Of a DNA stretch of 64,000 nucleotides, positions 1 to 8,140 are shown in pieces; position 1 is the stretch's first letter; the number at the start of each line of letters is the position of its first letter. A model generated the notes under the pieces. It had not been told where the DNA came from. It made no database searches and saw nothing but the letters and a program-made list of their open reading frames with translations. Source of the stretch: Roseateles amylovorans. GTDB lineage: Bacteria > Pseudomonadota > Gammaproteobacteria > Burkholderiales > Burkholderiaceae_C. The translations under genes and the position numbers were made by a program. Location: positions 124,001 to 188,000 of the forward strand of contig NZ_CP104562.2 in assembly GCF_025398155.2 (NCBI RefSeq). The letters run 5' to 3'.

Positions 1-151
1 GGGATGCGTGGATGTGCTGGTCGAGACCCTGTTGGACGAGGTGGCTGAGCTCTATGAGCACCTCGGCTATGCCTGCATCAGCCATGTGCATGACTTCGTG
101 CCGGGGTTCACCCGCCACACCTTGCTGAAGGTCTGGCAATCCAGGGACTGA
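1..151 (+). CDS. 3' end of an acetyltransferase-like gene (partial)
   Basis: The reading frame is open from base 2 to a TGA at 149-151 and gives the last 49 residues of a protein that begins outside the window. The tail has the pattern LYEHLGY, then DFVPG, TRH and LLK. This resembles the end of GNAT N-acetyltransferases, where a Tyr-x3-Gly-Phe/Tyr turn is followed by a proline-glycine loop and a final beta strand. That assignment is an inference from a short fragment. The gene points toward the minus-strand GNAT gene at 250-1104. No parB reading frame is seen between parA and the window edge. Confidence 0.5.
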   Translation, partial: GCVDVLVETLLDEVAELYEHLGYACISHVHDFVPGFTRHTLLKVWQSRD

Positions 152-249
152 GCCGGGTGCTCGGGACCTGAGCGGTCCTCTGAGCAGTCCCCATTCCTTC
201 CTCGATGACGCCCGGTAACCCGGCACCGCTCGGCGTGGCCGGGCCGTCC

Positions 250-1104
250 TTACGCCCAGGCGCGTGGGTCGCTGCTGCGGTAGTGATAGCGGTAGGCCGT
301 CAGGAAGCCCAGACGGGCGTACAGGCGCCGCGCCGTGTGGTTGTCAGCCCCAACCTGCAGGTAAGCGCTTTGAGCGCCTTGGCGACGCGATTCAGCCAGC
401 AGGGCGGCACACAGGCGCTGTCCATGCCCGCGGCCCCGTTGAGCTTCCGGGGTGAAGATGTCGAACAGGCCGGCCATGGCACCGCTTCCGGGCGGTGTGG
501 CGCCGCTGTCGTTCGCGGGCTCGGTGGCGGGCGTGATGGCAGGGTCGATGGCGATCTGCCCGCAGGCCAGTAATTCGCCGCGGTCCTCCAGCTTGAAGGC
601 CTGATGCGGTACCGGCGCGTGCGCCAGCCGCTGGGCGTGGCCGTGGATGTCTTCCGCACTGGACCCTCGAAGCCGACCGATCAGCGCGGCGTAGTCGACG
701 GGCGTGAGTGCCTGCAGGCGGCCGGTGTCTCCGAACCCTTCCAGTGTGGGCAGGACCATGACGTCGGCGGGATCGAAGGCGGTCCAACCCATCGCTGCGA
801 GTCGATCGTCGAGGTCGCCGGGTTGGCTGAAAGGCGTGAGCCTCAGGATCAGCGGCAAGCCGGCGTGATCGAAGGGCATGCGGCAGCGGGCAAGAATCTC
901 CTCCAACGGCAGCGTGCCGGCGGCCAGGGCATTGACGCAGCGGGAGCGCTTGGCCTTGCCGGGAGACAGCCGCAGCAGCCAGCCTTCCACGCGGGCCTCG
1001 TGTGGCGCGGCGGCGGCATTCAGGCCGGCCCGTTCAGCGCGGCGCCCCAGGGCGTCGAGTGCCTCGACGGAGAGGGACAGGGGCGGTGTGGGCGTCAGAC
1101 TCAC
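250..1104 (-). CDS. GNAT family N-acetyltransferase
   Basis: A 284-residue protein. The C-terminal third carries the acetyl-CoA-binding signature of the GNAT fold, AQRGRGHGQRL (the R/Q-x-x-G-x-G/A motif), followed by NHTARRLYARLGF, the usual final helix and strand. The N-terminal part is a less conserved domain without a motif I recognise. I chose the GTG at 1102-1104 because the frame upstream of it overlaps parA; from this start the gene begins 31 bases after the parA stop in the same direction, so the two are probably co-transcribed. Substrate unknown: it could modify a protein N-terminus, an amino acid or a small molecule. In related genomes parB commonly follows parA; here this gene takes that place. 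Confidence 0.82.
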   Translation of the reverse strand: MSLTPTPPLSLSVEALDALGRRAERAGLNAAAAPHEARVEGWLLRLSPGKAKRSRCVNALAAGTLPLEEILARCRMPFDHAGLPLILRLTPFSQPGDLDDRLAAMGWTAFDPADVMVLPTLEGFGDTGRLQALTPVDYAALIGRLRGSSAEDIHGHAQRLAHAPVPHQAFKLEDRGELLACGQIAIDPAITPATEPANDSGATPPGSGAMAGLFDIFTPEAQRGRGHGQRLCAALLAESRRQGAQSAYLQVGADNHTARRLYARLGFLTAYRYHYRSSDPRAWA

Positions 1105-1135
1105 GGCGCTCTCGGGCAGGCGTGCCGTGGTGGGA

Positions 1136-1909
1136 TCAGCGCATGGCGCTGACGCGCTGGACCATTTCTTTGGCGAAGTCGATGAAGGCCTGAGCGCCCT
1201 TGGAGGCGCCGTCGAACACCACGCCTGGCATGCCGTAGCTCGGCGCTTCCGCCAGCCGGACATTGCGCGGGATGACGCTGTCGAAGACCTTCTCGCCGAA
1301 ATGCGCCTTCAGCTGCTCGCTGACCTGCTGCTGCAGGGTGATGCGGGGATCGAACATGACCCGGAGCAGGCCGATGATCTGCAGATCCGGATTGAGATTG
1401 GCGTGGATCTGCTTGATGGTGTTGACCAGGTCGGTGAGGCCTTCCAGCGCAAAGTACTCGCACTGCATCGGCACGACCACGCCATGCGCAGAGCACAGGC
1501 CGTTCAAGGTCAGCATGGACAGCGACGGCGGGCAGTCGATCAGGACGAAGTCGTAATCCGCGGCGGCAGCGGCCAGCGCGGTCTTCAGCCGCTGTTCGCG
1601 ACGATCCAGCTCGACCAGTTCCACCTCGGCGCCGGCCAGTTCTCGGTTCGCGCCCAGCACGTCATAGCCTGCGGCCTCGCTGCGCTGCCGTGCCTCGGCG
1701 ATGGTGGCGGACTCCAGCAGGACGTCGTAGACGGTCAGGGCCAAGGCACGTTTGTCGATGCCGGACCCCATGGTGGCATTGCCCTGGGGATCCAGATCCA
1801 CCACCAGCACGCGCTGGCCCACCTTCGCCAAACCGGCGGCCAGATTCACGGTGGTGGTCGTCTTGCCGACGCCACCCTTTTGGTTTGCAACGCAGAAGAT
1901 CTTGGCCAT
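1136..1909 (-). CDS. parA: Chromosome-partitioning ATPase ParA/Soj
   Basis: A 257-residue MinD/ParA-type ATPase. The deviant Walker A KGGVGKT is at residues 11-17, the A' motif VDLDPQGN near residue 38, and the Walker B FVLIDCPP near residue 120. The length is typical of chromosomal ParA/Soj without an N-terminal DNA-binding domain. ParA binds DNA non-specifically in the ATP state and is released by ParB bound at parS, which moves origins apart. It lies downstream of mnmG and rsmG on the same strand, the common order near bacterial origins, separated from rsmG by about 180 bp. ParB, its partner, is not in the window. Two parS-type sites lie in the two genes upstream. Confidence 0.96.
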   Translation of the reverse strand: MAKIFCVANQKGGVGKTTTTVNLAAGLAKVGQRVLVVDLDPQGNATMGSGIDKRALALTVYDVLLESATIAEARQRSEAAGYDVLGANRELAGAEVELVELDRREQRLKTALAAAAADYDFVLIDCPPSLSMLTLNGLCSAHGVVVPMQCEYFALEGLTDLVNTIKQIHANLNPDLQIIGLLRVMFDPRITLQQQVSEQLKAHFGEKVFDSVIPRNVRLAEAPSYGMPGVVFDGASKGAQAFIDFAKEMVQRVSAMR

Positions 1910-2088
1910 GACTATTTCGGGAGGCAGGGATTCGGGACCAGGCCGTTGGCTCAGGGCCCTTGCGGCGGAGCCGTCGACGCGGGGTCATTGGGACCAAAAC
2001 ACCACGATGGGCGTCGGGACGGGCAGGGGCGAGAGCTTAACCGCTACACCGTTGCGTGGTGATGCGGGCGCGCCCGAAGCGGGCGGCC

Positions 2089-2760
2089 TCAGGTCGAAGG
2101 TGTGGCTTCCGGGCGAATCCAGAGCAGGCACCGCTGGGCGTCGAGCCCGGGAACCTGGAGTTGTTCCACGTGGAACACCGTCAACTCGGGTGCTCGTTGG
2201 GCGAGTTCGTTCAGTTCCTCGGTCGGGTGCTGGCCCTTCATCGCCGCCCACACCGCGCCCGGTTTGAGGTGCATCCGGGTCCACTCGGTGAAGTCAGCCA
2301 AGGAGGCGAACGCGCGTGAGGTGATCACGTCGAAGGGAGCGGCCTTCAGTTTCTCGACCCGCGAATGCTCGCCATGAAGATTGGGCAGCCCGAGTTCGGC
2401 AGCCACCTGGGCGATGAAGAAGGCCTTCTTGCCCACCGCGTCCACGCAAGTCACATCGATGCTCGGGTCGCAAATCGCGATGACGACGCCAGGCAGTCCG
2501 CCGCCGCTGCCCACATCCATCAGACGAAGCTGTTGACCGGCCGCATGGCGACGCAGCGGGGGAATCAGGCTGAGGCTGTCGACCAGATGCTGGGTCAGCA
2601 TGGCCGAAGGCTCCCGGACGGCCGTCAGGTTGTAGACCTTGTTCCACTTGGACAGAAGGCCGAGGTAGTCCATCAGCCGGTCCAGTTGGAGATCGGTCAG
2701 TCCGAGGCTCAGGGTCTCGGCGGCGGCGGCGAGAGGGGCGCGCAGGGCTTGTTCAGTCAT
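2089..2760 (-). CDS. rsmG: 16S rRNA (guanine527-N7)-methyltransferase RsmG
   Basis: A 223-residue class I SAM-dependent methyltransferase. The family N-terminus is visible in KWNKVYNLTA (residues 38-47) and the SAM-binding loop in DVGSGGGLPG (about 82-91). RsmG makes m7G527 in 16S rRNA; its loss gives low-level streptomycin resistance in other bacteria. It follows mnmG in the same direction after a 166-bp gap, the conserved gidA-gidB order. The last 35 codons contain the parS-type palindrome at 2162-2177, where it is read as part of VFHVEQ. The ATG at 2760 gives the normal family length. Confidence 0.96.
   Translation of the reverse strand: MTEQALRAPLAAAAETLSLGLTDLQLDRLMDYLGLLSKWNKVYNLTAVREPSAMLTQHLVDSLSLIPPLRRHAAGQQLRLMDVGSGGGLPGVVIAICDPSIDVTCVDAVGKKAFFIAQVAAELGLPNLHGEHSRVEKLKAAPFDVITSRAFASLADFTEWTRMHLKPGAVWAAMKGQHPTEELNELAQRAPELTVFHVEQLQVPGLDAQRCLLWIRPEATPST
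2162..2177. other. parS: parS-type ParB-binding site inside rsmG
   Basis: TGTTCCACGTGGAACA is a perfect 16-bp palindrome. It differs from the widespread bacterial parS consensus TGTTTCACGTGAAACA by one symmetric change in each arm (T to C, A to G). ParB proteins recognise this sequence and nucleate the partition complex. It lies inside the 3' part of rsmG, about 1.3 kb from a second, consensus-perfect copy in mnmG and close to parA. Confidence 0.88.
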
Positions 2761-2926
2761 CAGATCAAAGGATGGGACGCGGGCCCCGCTTCGGCAACGT
2801 TGACGTTGCGGGCGTCGGCCAGTGGATGGTGAAGGGAGCTGCAGTGAGGATTGGGGTGCAGTGCATCAGATGACGGGGGAGGCGCGCCGGGATCACAGCC
2901 GATGGGGCGCCTCGATCGTGATCCAT

Positions 2927-4900
2927 TCAGGCCACTTGCGGCGTTGGGCTGTCGGTGCCGGCTTGATCAGCGAAACCCTTGAAGCGGCCCTTGCGCAGAT
3001 GGATCAGCAACAGCGAGATCGCTGCCGGCGTGATCCCCGAGATTCTCGACGCCTGACCCAAGGTCTCCGGTCGGTGCTTGTTCAGCTTCTGGCGTGCCTC
3101 GAAGGAGAGGGCAGTGACCAGGCCGTAGTCCAGTTCGTCCGGCAGTCGCAGGTGCTCGTAGTTCGATGCGCGGGCCACGTCGTCCTGCTGCTTGCTGATG
3201 TAACCCGCGTATTTGACGCTGATCTCCACCTGTTCCACCACTGCATCCGCCAGGGTCTGACCGAGGGCGTCGACGAGCTGCGCCCGGGACACGCTGGCCT
3301 CAGGGCGAGCGATGGCGGCCACTTCGGCGACGGTGTCGTAGCTCACGCCAGGCCGCCGGAGCAGGTCGATGAGGTTGTACTCCCGTTCCAGCGCCTTGCC
3401 GACGAGACGTTCTGCGTCGCCGGCCGGCAGGATGTTGGGATGCACCCAAGTCGACTTCAGCTTCTCTGTTTCACGTGAAACAGCATCGCGCTTTCGGTTG
3501 AATGCGTCCCAGCGGGCATCGTCCACCAGGCCCAAGAGGCGGCCCGCTTCGGTGAGCCGCATGTCGGCGTTGTCCTCGCGCAGTTGCAGTCGGAACTCGG
3601 CACGGCTGGTGAACATCCGGTAGGGCTCGGTGACGCCCTTGGTGATCAGGTCGTCCACCAGCACGCCGAGATAGGCCTGGTCCCGGCTGGGCAGCCAGGC
3701 GTCCTTGCCTTGGACCTGGAGCGCCGCATTGAGACCGGCGAACAGTCCTTGCGCCGCAGCTTCCTCATAGCCGGTGGTGCCATTGATCTGGCCGGCGAAG
3801 AACAGGCCGCCGATGGCACGGGTCTCAAAGCTGGACCTCAGCTCGCGAGGATCGAAATAGTCATATTCGATCGCGTAGCCGGGGCGCAGGATGTGTGCGT
3901 TCTCCAGGCCGGGGATGGACTGGACGGCGGCGAGCTGGATGTCGAAGGGCAGGGAAGTGGAGATGCCGTTCGGATAGAACTCATGGGTGGTCAGGCCTTC
4001 GGGCTCCAGGAAGATCTGGTGGGAGTCCTTGTCGGCGAAGCGATTGACCTTGTCCTCGATGGACGGGCAATAGCGCGGGCCAACGCCTTCAATCACGCCG
4101 GTGAACATCGGGCTGCGCTCGAAGCCGGACCGGATGATGTCGTGGGTGCGGGTGTTGGTGTGGGTGATCCAGCAGGGGAGCTGTGTCGGATGCTGGGCCG
4201 CGTGACCCATGAAGCTGAACACCGGCACCGGATCGAGATCGCCGGGCTGCTCGGTGCACTTCGAGAAATCGATGGTGCGTCCATCCAGCCGCGGCGGTGT
4301 CCCGGTCTTCAGGCGACCTTGCGGCAGCCGGAGTTCCTTGAGCCGTGCCGATAGCGAGACCGCTGGCGGATCGCCCGCGCGGCCGGCGGCATAGTTCTGC
4401 AGTCCGATGTGAATGCGGCCATCCAGGAACGTGCCGGCCGTCAGCACCACGGCACGGGCGCGGAAGCGCAGGCCGGACTGGGTCACGGCGCCGACTACGC
4501 GATCGCCCTCGACCATCAGATCGTCAACCGCTTGCTGAAACAGCATCAGGTTGGGCTGGTTCTCAAGCCGAGACCGGATGGCCGCCTTGTAGAGCACCCG
4601 ATCGGCCTGGGCCCGGGTGGCGCGCACCGCCGGTCCCTTGGAGCCATTGAGGATGCGGAACTGGATGCCGCCTTCGTCGGTGGCGGCGGCCATGGCGCCG
4701 CCGAGGGCGTCGACCTCCTTCACCAAATGGCCCTTGCCGATCCCGCCGATGGACGGGTTGCAGCTCATCTGGCCAAGCGTCTCGATGTTGTGGGTCAGCA
4801 GCAGCGTGCTGACGCCCATGCGGGCCGCCGCCAAGGCGGCTTCGGTGCCGGCATGGCCGCCGCCGACGACGATCACATCGAACTCTTTCGGATAAAGCAT
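2927..4900 (-). CDS. mnmG: tRNA uridine-5-carboxymethylaminomethyl modification enzyme MnmG (GidA)
   Basis: A 657-residue FAD protein. The dinucleotide-binding motif GGGHAGTEAA is at residues 13-22, followed by the family segment SIGGIGKGHLVKEVDALGG, and the C-terminal region includes YAGYISKQQ. With MnmE it installs the cmnm5 or nm5 group on wobble U34 of several tRNAs. I chose the ATG at 4898-4900 (MLYPKEFDVI) because family members begin a few residues before the FAD loop; an upstream ATG at 4942 would add 14 unrelated residues. The gene contains a consensus parS at 3467-3482, read as VSRET. mnmE is not seen upstream; the neighbour on that side is an Abi-family gene, which may be an insertion. 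Confidence 0.96.
   Translation of the reverse strand: MLYPKEFDVIVVGGGHAGTEAALAAARMGVSTLLLTHNIETLGQMSCNPSIGGIGKGHLVKEVDALGGAMAAATDEGGIQFRILNGSKGPAVRATRAQADRVLYKAAIRSRLENQPNLMLFQQAVDDLMVEGDRVVGAVTQSGLRFRARAVVLTAGTFLDGRIHIGLQNYAAGRAGDPPAVSLSARLKELRLPQGRLKTGTPPRLDGRTIDFSKCTEQPGDLDPVPVFSFMGHAAQHPTQLPCWITHTNTRTHDIIRSGFERSPMFTGVIEGVGPRYCPSIEDKVNRFADKDSHQIFLEPEGLTTHEFYPNGISTSLPFDIQLAAVQSIPGLENAHILRPGYAIEYDYFDPRELRSSFETRAIGGLFFAGQINGTTGYEEAAAQGLFAGLNAALQVQGKDAWLPSRDQAYLGVLVDDLITKGVTEPYRMFTSRAEFRLQLREDNADMRLTEAGRLLGLVDDARWDAFNRKRDAVSRETEKLKSTWVHPNILPAGDAERLVGKALEREYNLIDLLRRPGVSYDTVAEVAAIARPEASVSRAQLVDALGQTLADAVVEQVEISVKYAGYISKQQDDVARASNYEHLRLPDELDYGLVTALSFEARQKLNKHRPETLGQASRISGITPAAISLLLIHLRKGRFKGFADQAGTDSPTPQVA
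3467..3482. other. parS: Consensus parS site inside mnmG
   Basis: TGTTTCACGTGAAACA matches the universal chromosomal parS consensus at all 16 positions and is perfectly palindromic. It sits inside the mnmG coding sequence, so it is constrained both as DNA and as protein (VSRET). Together with the rsmG copy it marks this part of the chromosome as the centromere-like, origin-proximal region. Confidence 0.95.
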
Positions 4901-5005
4901 GGCAGCGCGGTCCAGCATCGCGGCGGAGCGGGCCGAAGCCATGACAGGCGAGGGCGGGCCGGGCTGGAGACCAGATGAGGGAAGGGCGCCGATTTTACGC
5001 GGGGG

Positions 5006-5014
5006 TGTGGATAA
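5006..5014 (-). other. Consensus DnaA box upstream of mnmG
   Basis: The minus strand reads TTATCCACA, the strict 9-bp DnaA box, about 106 bp upstream of the mnmG start. Origins in many bacteria lie next to mnmG (gidA). Only one perfect box is visible in this short intergenic region and there is no obvious AT-rich unwinding element, so it may regulate mnmG or be an outlier rather than part of oriC. Confidence 0.55.
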
Positions 5015-5084
5015 GTCACCCCGTCAGGGCCATCGATTGCAGTCCAGGTCCGCGAAGTTTTTGTCCATGAGCGCCCGGGTCTCA

Positions 5085-6155
5085 TCAACCCCAAACGGTA
5101 TCTCGGTCCCAGTCGGTGGGCATTCCCATAGCGTGCTTCTGAGAAGGTTGATTGGCCTCAGGAAATGAGCTTAGGAGCGCAAGCAAACCGGACTTGATGC
5201 CGTCTGTTATCCCTAGCCGCCTGGACATGACCCGCAATGCAATCAGCGCCGCATAGACAGTGTTCATTTTTGGGATGTTCGAACCGGTGTGCAAAACCGG
5301 AAATGGCGTCGACACCTTCTTGGCCAAGCCGGGTGGCGCGATCACGTTCCTGTTCCAGAGCCTTCCGTGATGGGCACAGACGTTGCGGATGTCCCTCAGC
5401 ACATGCACCCATCTCACGAGGTCTCTGTAGTGATCGGCACCGAAGCGACGCTGCGCCATCTTGTCGAGGACGGTGCTTTTGGGCAACTTGGCTGGTGGAA
5501 ACGGCGGTGCGCCTTCCCACAGTGATTCAAAAATTTCCTTCAACTGGCCCAGGGTGGTCAGCTCGCACAGTACCCAAAACGGTGGCAGATGCTTATAGGG
5601 GCCTGCGTGTTCGTTGAAATAGGTGGCTTGGTAGTGTTTGGCATAGGCTTCGCCCGACTCACAAAATGACGCGCTCAGCGAGTGAAGTAGACGCTTGGGA
5701 TGCTGGTTCGTCTTGAACCACTCTGGCTGCAGATGCCAAAAACCATGTCCGGCAATTTGGCAAAGGGTGGCATCGAGTACCGATCTCAGCGCCACTTCAA
5801 CTTCAGGAAGCAGTCCAAAGATCAGGCGCCTCAACCCTTCATCGAAGCGGTACATCTCCAAGGCCCGTTCGAAGGTGGCCCCCGCCTTGAAGGTCTTCCG
5901 CCCCTGGCGCAATCGCGCTGCATGGGACAGGTCGAGATAGGGATGGAGATACCCACGAAAGCGGAAGTAACTGATGCGATCCAAGATGCCGCCGGCGTAT
6001 CCCGGGTCCGAAATTCCCAGGCCTTGCCCTTGCAATTTTGCAATCAGGTCGGGGGTGCTGAAGGCGGGCTTGTCATAGGAGCGGAATGGGCCAGTAATTG
6101 CCATCGCCAAGAAAGAAAAGCCGCTGGGTACGTCAGAGGCACAGTTGCACCTCAT
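5085..6155 (-). CDS. Abi family (Abi_2/AbiD-like) protein with HEPN-type motif
   Basis: A 356-residue protein of the Abi_2 type known from phage abortive-infection systems (AbiD/AbiF-like). Family features seen: an N-terminal FxxPDLIAKLQGQG-like segment, ISYFRFRGYLHPY, then RRLIFGLLPEVEVALR, and a C-terminal RDIRNVCAHHGRLWNR. The last contains R-x4-H (RNVCAH), the catalytic motif of HEPN ribonucleases. By analogy it may cleave RNA when a phage infects. An ATG at 6102-6104 is an alternative start 17 codons in; neither has a strong ribosome-binding site. It stands alone next to mnmG, with no visible antitoxin gene, and its frame is less G+C-biased than its neighbours, consistent with transfer. 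Confidence 0.85.
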   Translation of the reverse strand: MRCNCASDVPSGFSFLAMAITGPFRSYDKPAFSTPDLIAKLQGQGLGISDPGYAGGILDRISYFRFRGYLHPYLDLSHAARLRQGRKTFKAGATFERALEMYRFDEGLRRLIFGLLPEVEVALRSVLDATLCQIAGHGFWHLQPEWFKTNQHPKRLLHSLSASFCESGEAYAKHYQATYFNEHAGPYKHLPPFWVLCELTTLGQLKEIFESLWEGAPPFPPAKLPKSTVLDKMAQRRFGADHYRDLVRWVHVLRDIRNVCAHHGRLWNRNVIAPPGLAKKVSTPFPVLHTGSNIPKMNTVYAALIALRVMSRRLGITDGIKSGLLALLSSFPEANQPSQKHAMGMPTDWDRDTVWG

Positions 6156-6433
6156 CAGCTTGAACCCAGCGGCGTTGTTGGAAAGGGACTTTAAGGAGGT
6201 CGTTCTGGGGAGTCAATGCTCACCGTTGCCGAATACGCTTCGTCCGATGATCAAACGCAAATGCGGACCTTGACTGCGCCTGCGCTTGATGTGCCTGCTT
6301 GTCGCGGGATGAAGGCTCCCAGCATAGGCAGAGCGGTAGGTTCGGGCGAGACCCAAATCCTTGCCAATCTGCCGGTCGGGATGCTTTATACAAGTCGTTC
6401 GTTCCCCCTGGTCCGCGCGACAATTTCGCCACC

Positions 6434-6688
6434 ATGAACTGCCGTCCCCACTGCGCTGCCTGCTGCATCGCGCCTTCGATTTCCAGTCCGATTCCAGGCA
6501 TGCCGAACGGCAAGCCCGCCGGGGTGCGGTGCATCCAGCTCGACGACGCGCTGCGATGCAAGATCTTTGGCCATCCGGATCGCCCCCAGGTCTGTGGCTC
6601 GCTACCGCCGTCGGAAGACATGTGCGGCGATAACCGTGAACAAGCCATGCGATGGCTGGGCTGGATGGAAGAGCAGACAGCACCGTGA
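6434..6688 (+). CDS. YkgJ family cysteine-cluster protein
   Basis: An 84-residue protein starting MNCRPHCAACC. The cysteines occur as C-x3-C-x2-CC at the N-terminus, then one in the VRCIQLD segment, RCKIFG, QVCG and DMCG. This is the arrangement of the YkgJ family, thought to bind a metal or iron-sulfur cluster. The family function is unknown. The upstream frame is open without conserved features, so the ATG directly before the first cysteine motif was chosen, although no good ribosome-binding site is visible. The 278 bp between the Abi gene and this start hold no gene I can support. It ends 60 bp before the Bug receptor gene. Confidence 0.85.
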   Translation: MNCRPHCAACCIAPSISSPIPGMPNGKPAGVRCIQLDDALRCKIFGHPDRPQVCGSLPPSEDMCGDNREQAMRWLGWMEEQTAP

Positions 6689-6748
6689 CAGCTGGGCTCC
6701 GTACATTCAGGGCACACAAGATCGACAAGATCCCTGACGGAGACGCCC

Positions 6749-7798
6749 ATGACCCGATTCCCCTCGCTGCCCGCCGGCGCTGAGACCGACCTCGACGCGC
6801 CCGCCGCGCTCGACGACCCCCGTCGCCGATTCCTCCAGGCCGCCGCCGCCGGTTCCCTCATCGCCGGTCTGCCGGGGTGGGCCAGTGCCCAGGGCGCCGC
6901 GGGCTGGCCGACGCGTTCCGTGCGGTTGGTCGTGCCCTTTGCGCCGGGCGGCAGCAGCGAGATCGTCGCTCGTGCCACCGCGATCGAGCTGAGCAAGACC
7001 CTGGGTCAGACGGTCTATGTCGAGAACAAACCGGGTGGCAGCGGCAACATTGCGATGGTGGACGTCGCTCGAGCCGAAGATCAGCACACCCTGGTGCTCG
7101 GGCACATCGGGACGCTGGCGGTCAACCCGTTCATGTACGACAAGCTGCCCTACGACCCCATCAAGGATTTCAAGCCGATCACCCTGCTGGCCAAGGTGCC
7201 CAGCCTGTACGTGGTCCATCCGGATGTGCCGGCCCGCAATCTGAAGGAGTTCATCGCCCTGGTGAAGTCCAAGCCGGGACGCCTGAGCTACGGCTCGGCG
7301 GGCAACGGCAGCGCCGGCCATCTGGCGATGGAATACCTCAAGATGGTGTCCGACCTGTTCATCCTGCATGTGCCCTATCGGGGAACTGGGCCGCAGTTGA
7401 CGGACCTGTTGGCCGGCCGCCTGGACGCCGCGTCGGTCGGTGCCCCGGCCATCATGCAGTTCATCAAGTCGGGCAAGCTGCGCTGCATCGCCACCGGGTC
7501 GAAGGAGCGGCTGCCTCAGTTGCCGGACGTGCCCACCGTCGCCGAGCAGGGCTTCCCCGGCTTCGAGATGACGCAGTGGTACGGCCTGTGCGCTCCCGCC
7601 AACCTCGCGCCGGCAGCGGTGGAGAAACTGGCCACGGAGTCGGTCAAGGCGATCAAGTCGAGCTCCTCGCGTGAGCGTCTCAGCCACGATGCCGCCGAAG
7701 CCATCGGCAATACGCCGGCACAGTTCGCGGCCTTCATCACCCAGGAACAACAGCGCTGGAAGGCCGTGGTCGCCCGCGCCAAGATCCGGCCGGATTGA
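6749..7798 (+). CDS. Tripartite tricarboxylate transporter receptor (Bug/TctC family)
   Basis: A 349-residue periplasmic solute receptor. The N-terminus has a twin-arginine-type signal, RRRFLQ at residues 25-30, followed by a hydrophobic stretch ending GWASAQ. Next comes the Bug family opening WPTRSVRLVVPFAPGG, then QTVYVENKPGGSGN and a C-terminal segment with LPDVPTVAEQGFPGFE. Bug proteins are very numerous in Burkholderiales; most are orphans, and those studied bind carboxylates, amides or aromatics. No TctA/TctB membrane genes are adjacent. Ligand not predictable from sequence. Confidence 0.93.
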   Translation: MTRFPSLPAGAETDLDAPAALDDPRRRFLQAAAAGSLIAGLPGWASAQGAAGWPTRSVRLVVPFAPGGSSEIVARATAIELSKTLGQTVYVENKPGGSGNIAMVDVARAEDQHTLVLGHIGTLAVNPFMYDKLPYDPIKDFKPITLLAKVPSLYVVHPDVPARNLKEFIALVKSKPGRLSYGSAGNGSAGHLAMEYLKMVSDLFILHVPYRGTGPQLTDLLAGRLDAASVGAPAIMQFIKSGKLRCIATGSKERLPQLPDVPTVAEQGFPGFEMTQWYGLCAPANLAPAAVEKLATESVKAIKSSSSRERLSHDAAEAIGNTPAQFAAFITQEQQRWKAVVARAKIRPD

Positions 7799-7891
7799 CC
7801 CGCGCAGTCGGCGGTCACCCAGCCCCGGCCGTGTGAGGCATCCACCAGGCGCCGTCGAGCGGGTTGAGGCTGGGCTCAGTCCCAGGACCGC

Positions 7892-8140
7892 TCAGACCGG
7901 ATTGACCTTCGCCAGCACCGCCTCGGCCTCGCGCTGCGCACGTGCGGCGCGGCGCTGGGCCCACCAAGCCTTCAGCGAGGGGTGGCCCCAATATTTGTCG
8001 AAGAAGTGGTGCATCACCGTGTTGACCAAGGGCTCGACGAAGGTTACAGCACCGGCCACCGCGAGGTTGCCGGTCATCGCGTAGGTCACCCCAAAGGAAG
8101 TGCCCAAGTGGAGCACACCGAACGTGGCGGTCTTGGTCAT
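7892..8140 (-). CDS. DUF2061 family small membrane protein
   Basis: An 82-residue protein with the DUF2061 pattern: a KTATFGVLHLGTSFGVTY segment, a TG motif, a hydrophobic segment, then EPLVNTVMHHFFDKYW. Two membrane segments are likely (about residues 8-25 and 27-42). The family is of unknown function. The charged C-terminal tail is rich in Arg and Ala. It is convergent with the Bug gene and appears to be a single-gene unit. Confidence 0.85.
   Translation of the reverse strand: MTKTATFGVLHLGTSFGVTYAMTGNLAVAGAVTFVEPLVNTVMHHFFDKYWGHPSLKAWWAQRRAARAQREAEAVLAKVNPV

Noticed and set aside
6216..6437. 73-residue plus-strand frame after an AAGGAGG sequence
   Set aside because: The Shine-Dalgarno-like sequence is 16 bases from the ATG, too far, and the peptide has no recognisable features.
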